From the NCBI GenBank assembly GCA_000432155.1, contig FR888481.1, forward strand, positions 1-33,517: DNA of 33,517 bases, written 5' to 3'. Every line of letters begins with the position of its first letter. The stretch's first letter is position 1. Shown here piece by piece: positions 29,812 through 33,517 of the stretch. The stretch comes from Eubacterium sp. CAG:274 (GTDB taxonomy: Bacteria; Bacillota; Clostridia; Lachnospirales; CAG-274). The notes below the pieces were generated by a model. It was not told the DNA's origin. It made no database searches and saw nothing but the letters and a program-made list of their open reading frames with translations. The position numbers and the translations under genes were made by a program.

Positions 29812-31119
29812 TTATTTATTGTTACTAAGTTTGAGAATAGCTTTCACAAAATCCTCATTATTGTCAGTTTTAACTAATAAGTCCATTACCTGTTCAGTAA
29901 CTTCCTGATTAGTCATAGAACCGCTAAATGACTTTCTGAGGAAGTATACAGCATCTAATTCGTCTTTTGAAAGGAGTAATTCCTCGCGTCTTGTACCAGA
30001 CTTAGCCATATTAACAGCAGGGAAAATGCGTTTTTCAGACATCTTTCTGTCTAACACAAGTTCCATATTGCCTGTACCCTTAAATTCTTCAAAGATAACA
30101 TCGTCCATTTTAGAACCTGTTTCCACAAGGGCAGTTGCAAGTACAGTAAGGCTACCGCCTTCTTCAATATTACGAGCAGCACCGAAAAATCTCTTTGGCA
30201 TATAAAGGGCTGCTGGGTCAAGACCACCAGAAAGTGTACGACCACTAGATGGTACAGTAAGGTTGTAAGCTCTTGAAAGACGAGTAATACTGTCTAAAAG
30301 CACAACAACATCTTTCTTCTGTTCAACCAATCTCTTAGCTCTTTCAAGAACCATTTCAGCCACTCTCTTATGGTGTTCTGGCTGTTCATCAAATGTAGAA
30401 TAGATAACATCAACATTACCCTGAATACTTCTCTGCATATCAGTTACTTCTTCTGGTCTTTCGTCAATAAGAAGAACAATTACAAATACATCAGGATGAT
30501 TTTGAGTAATAGCATTTGCTACCTTTTTAAGAAGTACAGTTTTACCAGCCTTAGGTGGAGCAACTATCATACCTCTCTGACCCTTACCAATAGGAGCCAT
30601 AATATCTATAATTCTTGTAGAAAGTTCGTTTTTACTTGTTTCAAGTTTAAGTCTTTCTGTAGGAAAAATAGGTGTTAAATCTTCAAAATTAGGACGCTTT
30701 GCTACGCTCTGTGTAGGCTCACCATTTACATGAGTAAGGAAAAGCATAGCAGGGAATTTTTCATTCTCCTTTGGCTTTCTGAGTCTACCTACAAGCTTAT
30801 CGCCTGTTCTGAGGTTAAATCGTCTAATCTGAGATGGAGATACATAAATATCCTTTGTACCAGGGAGGTAATTTTCAACTCTCATAAAGCCGTAACCCTC
30901 TGTAAGTACCTCAAGGATACCCTCTCCAACAACACCACTATCTAATTCCTTTAAATAATCGCTGTTTTTATTATTATTTTCTTCTTTAGGCAAAGAAGTA
31001 GGTGCTACTTTTTCAAGTACATCAATAAGTTCTGCCTTTTTATATCTTGTAATACTTCCAATGCCCTTTTCTCTTGCAAGTTCTCTAAGTTCTACAAGAG
31101 TCATTTCTTTATAATCCAT
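29812..31119 (-). CDS. rho: Transcription termination factor Rho
   Basis: A 435-residue hexameric RNA-dependent ATPase that ends transcription at unstructured C-rich RNA. An N-terminal Rho_N helical domain (about 1-40) is followed by a short polar linker rich in Asn, then the cold-shock-like RNA-binding domain (EGILEVLTEGYGFMR, about 65-79, to about 135). The RecA-like ATPase has Walker A APPKAGKTVLL (about 184-194), VLLIDERPEEVTDM (Q/R region, about 215-228) and Walker B VVVLLDSITRLSRAYN (about 272-287). It follows the LysM gene by 13 bases and is probably co-transcribed with it. Confidence 0.96.
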   Translation of the reverse strand: MDYKEMTLVELRELAREKGIGSITRYKKAELIDVLEKVAPTSLPKEENNNKNSDYLKELDSGVVGEGILEVLTEGYGFMRVENYLPGTKDIYVSPSQIRRFNLRTGDKLVGRLRKPKENEKFPAMLFLTHVNGEPTQSVAKRPNFEDLTPIFPTERLKLETSKNELSTRIIDIMAPIGKGQRGMIVAPPKAGKTVLLKKVANAITQNHPDVFVIVLLIDERPEEVTDMQRSIQGNVDVIYSTFDEQPEHHKRVAEMVLERAKRLVEQKKDVVVLLDSITRLSRAYNLTVPSSGRTLSGGLDPAALYMPKRFFGAARNIEEGGSLTVLATALVETGSKMDDVIFEEFKGTGNMELVLDRKMSEKRIFPAVNMAKSGTRREELLLSKDELDAVYFLRKSFSGSMTNQEVTEQVMDLLVKTDNNEDFVKAILKLSNNK

Positions 31120-31132
31120 ATTTCCTCCAAAA

Positions 31133-33400
31133 TTAAGGAATAATCAATTCCTGACCAGGATGATAGGTACTGGATTCATTCATATTGTTTGCTTTAAGAA
31201 TTTTGCTCCAGTTTTCCTTTGTATATTCCCCGTAAACACTCTTACAAATTTTTTCGCCTGTATCTCCACTCTTAACTGTATATGTAGTACCAGAAGCAGT
31301 TGCTCCTGTTAAGTTTGATGATGTACCATCACTATTTACTATTTGAACAGCCTGAGTATTATTATTTCCAGAACTTACAACAGCTGTTGTAGCACTTTCA
31401 GTTACTGCCTCTGTTGTAGCTACTGTAGTTGCCTGTGTTGTAATTTCGCTAGTTATATCCTCAACAATAGCTGTTGTTTCCTCTGTATTGTTGCCAGCCA
31501 TTTTATTAAGCTGTTCTCTTGTAGAATCAAGCTGTAACTTATAGCTATAGCACATAGCAGCAAGAGCTGTTACTGCAACTACAAGAATAACAAACAATGC
31601 CCCAATGAAGAACTTCTTTAAACCTGAGCCTTTTCTGTACTCATCGTCAAAGTCATCATAATCTTCATCATCGTCTTCTTCGTCTAAATCCTCGTCTTTA
31701 TCATAATCTTCTGTTTTGTCATTATGTTCAGACTTGTCTTCAGCTTCTTCATCATTTTCTTCGATTTCTTCGTCATCATCTTCGATTTCTTCGTCATCAT
31801 CTTCGAAATCGTCATCGTCTTCTTCGTCTTCTTTCTTTTTCTTCTTAAAAAGACCGAAAAGACCTTTCTTTGGCTTATCTTCTGTATCATCAAAATCGTC
31901 TTCGTACTCGTCTTCTTCCAAGTCTTCGTCATCGATTTCTTCTTCTACAGGTTCTTCTGGCTTTTTCTTGCCTTTCTTCTTTTCCTCAATGAATCGTCTG
32001 CGGCGACTAGGTATAACATCTTCTTCTACCTCTGCCTCTGTTTCAGTTGTAATAGCATTGAGAACTTCTTCTTCCTTAGTCATATCATTATCCTCCTGTG
32101 ATACAGGCTGAGTTTCCTCTGCCTCATTATCTTCAGTAGCTGTAAGGTTATCGTCTGAAATAACCTCACTAGCATCTATTAAAGGCTTATCTAATATTAC
32201 TGTCTTTTCTGCTACATAAGTATTTTTGTTATCATTCTTTTCCTTGAACTTAGTTGGATAATCTTCCTGAGTATGATTTTCCTGTTCTTCCATTTCATCA
32301 GCAACATTGTTAATGCTTTCTTCTGGAACAGAAGTAACAGTTATTGTGCTTTCTCCTACAGGTTCTGTATCCTCACTTGCAACATCTTCAACCTCTGGAG
32401 TTTCTTCAACTTCATCAGTAGTAGCTTCCTGAACCGGTTCTTCTTCAACAGTTTCATTTACTGTTTCAGGTTCTTCAATCTCCTGTACATCTTCTGTCTT
32501 TTCTTCTGTACTTGTGTCAGCAGATACCTCTGTATTATCCTCAGTTTCAACTTCTTCTATATTTGAAGTTTCCTCTGGCTTTTCTTCTTTATTCTTTAAT
32601 TCTTCTTCTTCGGCAATTTTATTTACAATATTGCCAAGACCTATATCGTCTACAGAAATATCATCAAGAGAATCTTTCTTCTTGTGTATCTTTCTGTTTT
32701 CTTTCTTAGCAGGTTTAATATCTTCCTTAGGTTCTTCTGTTTTTTCTGGTGTTTCTTCTTTTTCAGTTTCTCCTAATATTTCCTTTATTACCTCGTCTGG
32801 GTCAGCAAATTTCATAGTTGCTGGTTTCAAATGAACCTTTTCAAGTCGTTCCTCAATATCATTCAAATCCATAGAAGAAAGTTTAGCCGTATCAAAAATA
32901 CTAGGCTTTACTGGAGGAACAGCCTCCTCCTCTTCAATAGGTGCAACTGACTCTAGTTCTTCCGGTGCTGGCATATCGAAACCCTTATTTGTGCCGTCAA
33001 TAAGGTTTACATCGTCATCTTTATCGTCCTTATATTCTTCTACTTCCTCAGGAAATTCGTCTTCGTAGTCTTCAGGTTCTTCAGTTTTCATTTTTTCAGC
33101 TAACTTACTGAGTGCCCCAGCAAAAAATCCGCCTTTTTTCTCTTTTTTAGGCTTATCTTCGTCTTTAGGTTCTACATCAGATACCTTATCCATATAATCA
33201 TCGTCTACAAAATACAGTGTAGCATCTTTTTGAGCTCCGTCAAAATAACTTTGACCGCCATCATCAACATATTCTTCTAATAATCTGCCTACTGCCATTC
33301 TTGTTTTATCTGCGTTAAATTCGTTTAACGCCTGTTCAAGACGCTTCTGGTGTAAGTCAGACAACAGCTGTTCGGCACTTTTATTTTTCTGTTCAGCCAT
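31133..33400 (-). CDS. Membrane-anchored LysM protein with a long acidic disordered region
   Basis: A 755-residue protein not recognised as a named family. An N-terminal helical segment (1-45) is followed by about 545 mostly disordered residues very rich in Glu and Asp, broken by short basic patches (KPKKEKKGG, RRRRFIEEKKKGKKKPEE, LFKKKKKE), with an almost pure acidic tract at about 523-565. A membrane helix (about 597-617, FFIGALFVILVVAVTALAAM) follows a GSGLKK basic flank. Then come a Thr-rich stretch and one LysM domain (about 706-754, TYTVKSGDTGEKICKSVYGE to HPGQELIIP), which should bind peptidoglycan outside. The acidic part is thus predicted in the cytoplasm (positive-inside rule). GGAGG precedes the ATG. 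The gene lies upstream of rho. Confidence 0.8.
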   Translation of the reverse strand: MAEQKNKSAEQLLSDLHQKRLEQALNEFNADKTRMAVGRLLEEYVDDGGQSYFDGAQKDATLYFVDDDYMDKVSDVEPKDEDKPKKEKKGGFFAGALSKLAEKMKTEEPEDYEDEFPEEVEEYKDDKDDDVNLIDGTNKGFDMPAPEELESVAPIEEEEAVPPVKPSIFDTAKLSSMDLNDIEERLEKVHLKPATMKFADPDEVIKEILGETEKEETPEKTEEPKEDIKPAKKENRKIHKKKDSLDDISVDDIGLGNIVNKIAEEEELKNKEEKPEETSNIEEVETEDNTEVSADTSTEEKTEDVQEIEEPETVNETVEEEPVQEATTDEVEETPEVEDVASEDTEPVGESTITVTSVPEESINNVADEMEEQENHTQEDYPTKFKEKNDNKNTYVAEKTVILDKPLIDASEVISDDNLTATEDNEAEETQPVSQEDNDMTKEEEVLNAITTETEAEVEEDVIPSRRRRFIEEKKKGKKKPEEPVEEEIDDEDLEEDEYEDDFDDTEDKPKKGLFGLFKKKKKEDEEDDDDFEDDDEEIEDDDEEIEENDEEAEDKSEHNDKTEDYDKDEDLDEEDDDEDYDDFDDEYRKGSGLKKFFIGALFVILVVAVTALAAMCYSYKLQLDSTREQLNKMAGNNTEETTAIVEDITSEITTQATTVATTEAVTESATTAVVSSGNNNTQAVQIVNSDGTSSNLTGATASGTTYTVKSGDTGEKICKSVYGEYTKENWSKILKANNMNESSTYHPGQELIIP

Positions 33401-33445
33401 TGTTGTACCTCCTACAATTTATGTTATAAATTTGTGTATATACTA

Positions 33446-33512
33446 AGAACAAATTAACTTTGTTAATTTGTGGCTTGAAAAACAAGCCATCGGATTTATC
33501 TTTCCGATTCAC
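33446..33512 (+). repeat. Three-hairpin repeat element, copy B
   Basis: A 67-base second copy of the element at 16112-16177, in the same orientation. Hairpin 2 here is GGCTTG with CAAGCC around AAAAA, against GACTTG and CAAGTC around CAAG in copy A, so the stem is kept by a paired change. Hairpins 1 and 3 and the GATTCAC end are identical. It is intergenic, 46 bases upstream of the LysM gene start on the opposite strand, near the window edge. Confidence 0.85.
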
Positions 33513-33517
33513 TATTC

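Noticed and set aside
31716..32111. Plus-strand Ser-rich reading frames opposite the LysM gene
   Set aside because: They are the complement of Glu/Asp codon repeats in the real minus-strand gene.

Overview
The window looks like chromosome from a low-GC, Gram-positive anaerobe of the Clostridia, most plausibly a Lachnospirales-like gut bacterium. The evidence is AT-rich intergenic DNA, strong GGAGG ribosome sites, near-consensus SigA-type promoters, a yunB sporulation gene, a yqeG-aroE-aroK cluster, an Orn/Lys/Arg decarboxylase next to a DUF815 ATPase, and Thr-rich 'TTEATT' linkers on a secreted pectate lyase. The genus cannot be fixed from sequence alone. No prophage, insertion sequence or CRISPR array is visible; the region is mostly core genome with a few lineage-specific genes.

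Layout. 1-3.2 kb (minus): a secreted family-9 pectate lyase with two accessory domains, then tRNA-Ser(GCU). 3.2-4.6 kb (minus): a PAP2 phosphatase and dapF. 4.7-6.4 kb (plus): murG and a secreted stalk-domain protein. 6.4-9.7 kb (plus): an overlapping GntR regulator, ABC ATPase and ABC permease operon behind a promoter containing a 13-bp inverted repeat. 9.7-12.3 kb (minus): malic enzyme, smpB and a PHP phosphoesterase. 12.4-14.3 kb: a small membrane protein (plus), a YfcE-type phosphodiesterase (minus) and a divergent polysaccharide deacetylase (plus). 14.4-16.1 kb (plus): phosphoglucomutase/phosphomannomutase. 16.2-18.2 kb (minus): yqeG-aroE-aroK with overlapping ends. 18.3-21.1 kb (plus): the decarboxylase and DUF815 ATPase. 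21.1-24.9 kb (minus): two unassigned membrane proteins and a class A penicillin-binding protein. 24.9-29.3 kb (plus): yunB, yajC, ribonuclease Z, an ECF sigma factor with its zinc anti-sigma factor, and tsaD. 29.5-33.4 kb (minus): rpmE, rho and a membrane-anchored acidic LysM protein.

Functionally the window is rich in envelope genes (murG, dapF for the diaminopimelate of peptidoglycan, PBP1A, PAP2 phosphatase, deacetylase, LysM protein, YajC) and RNA/translation genes (tRNA-Ser, smpB, rnz, tsaD, rpmE, rho), with shikimate and central carbon metabolism.

The most unusual signal is a 66-67 base element present twice in the same orientation (16112-16177 and 33446-33512). It is predicted to fold into three consecutive hairpins. 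The middle hairpin differs between copies by a compensatory base-pair change, which suggests selection on a palindromic or RNA structure. One copy supplies the last three codons and the stop codon of the phosphoglucomutase gene. Other points of interest are a tRNA promoter whose -10 box lies in the loop of a 12-bp palindrome, an ABC permease with a large repeated external domain, and a membrane-tethered protein with an LSm/SH3-like tail.
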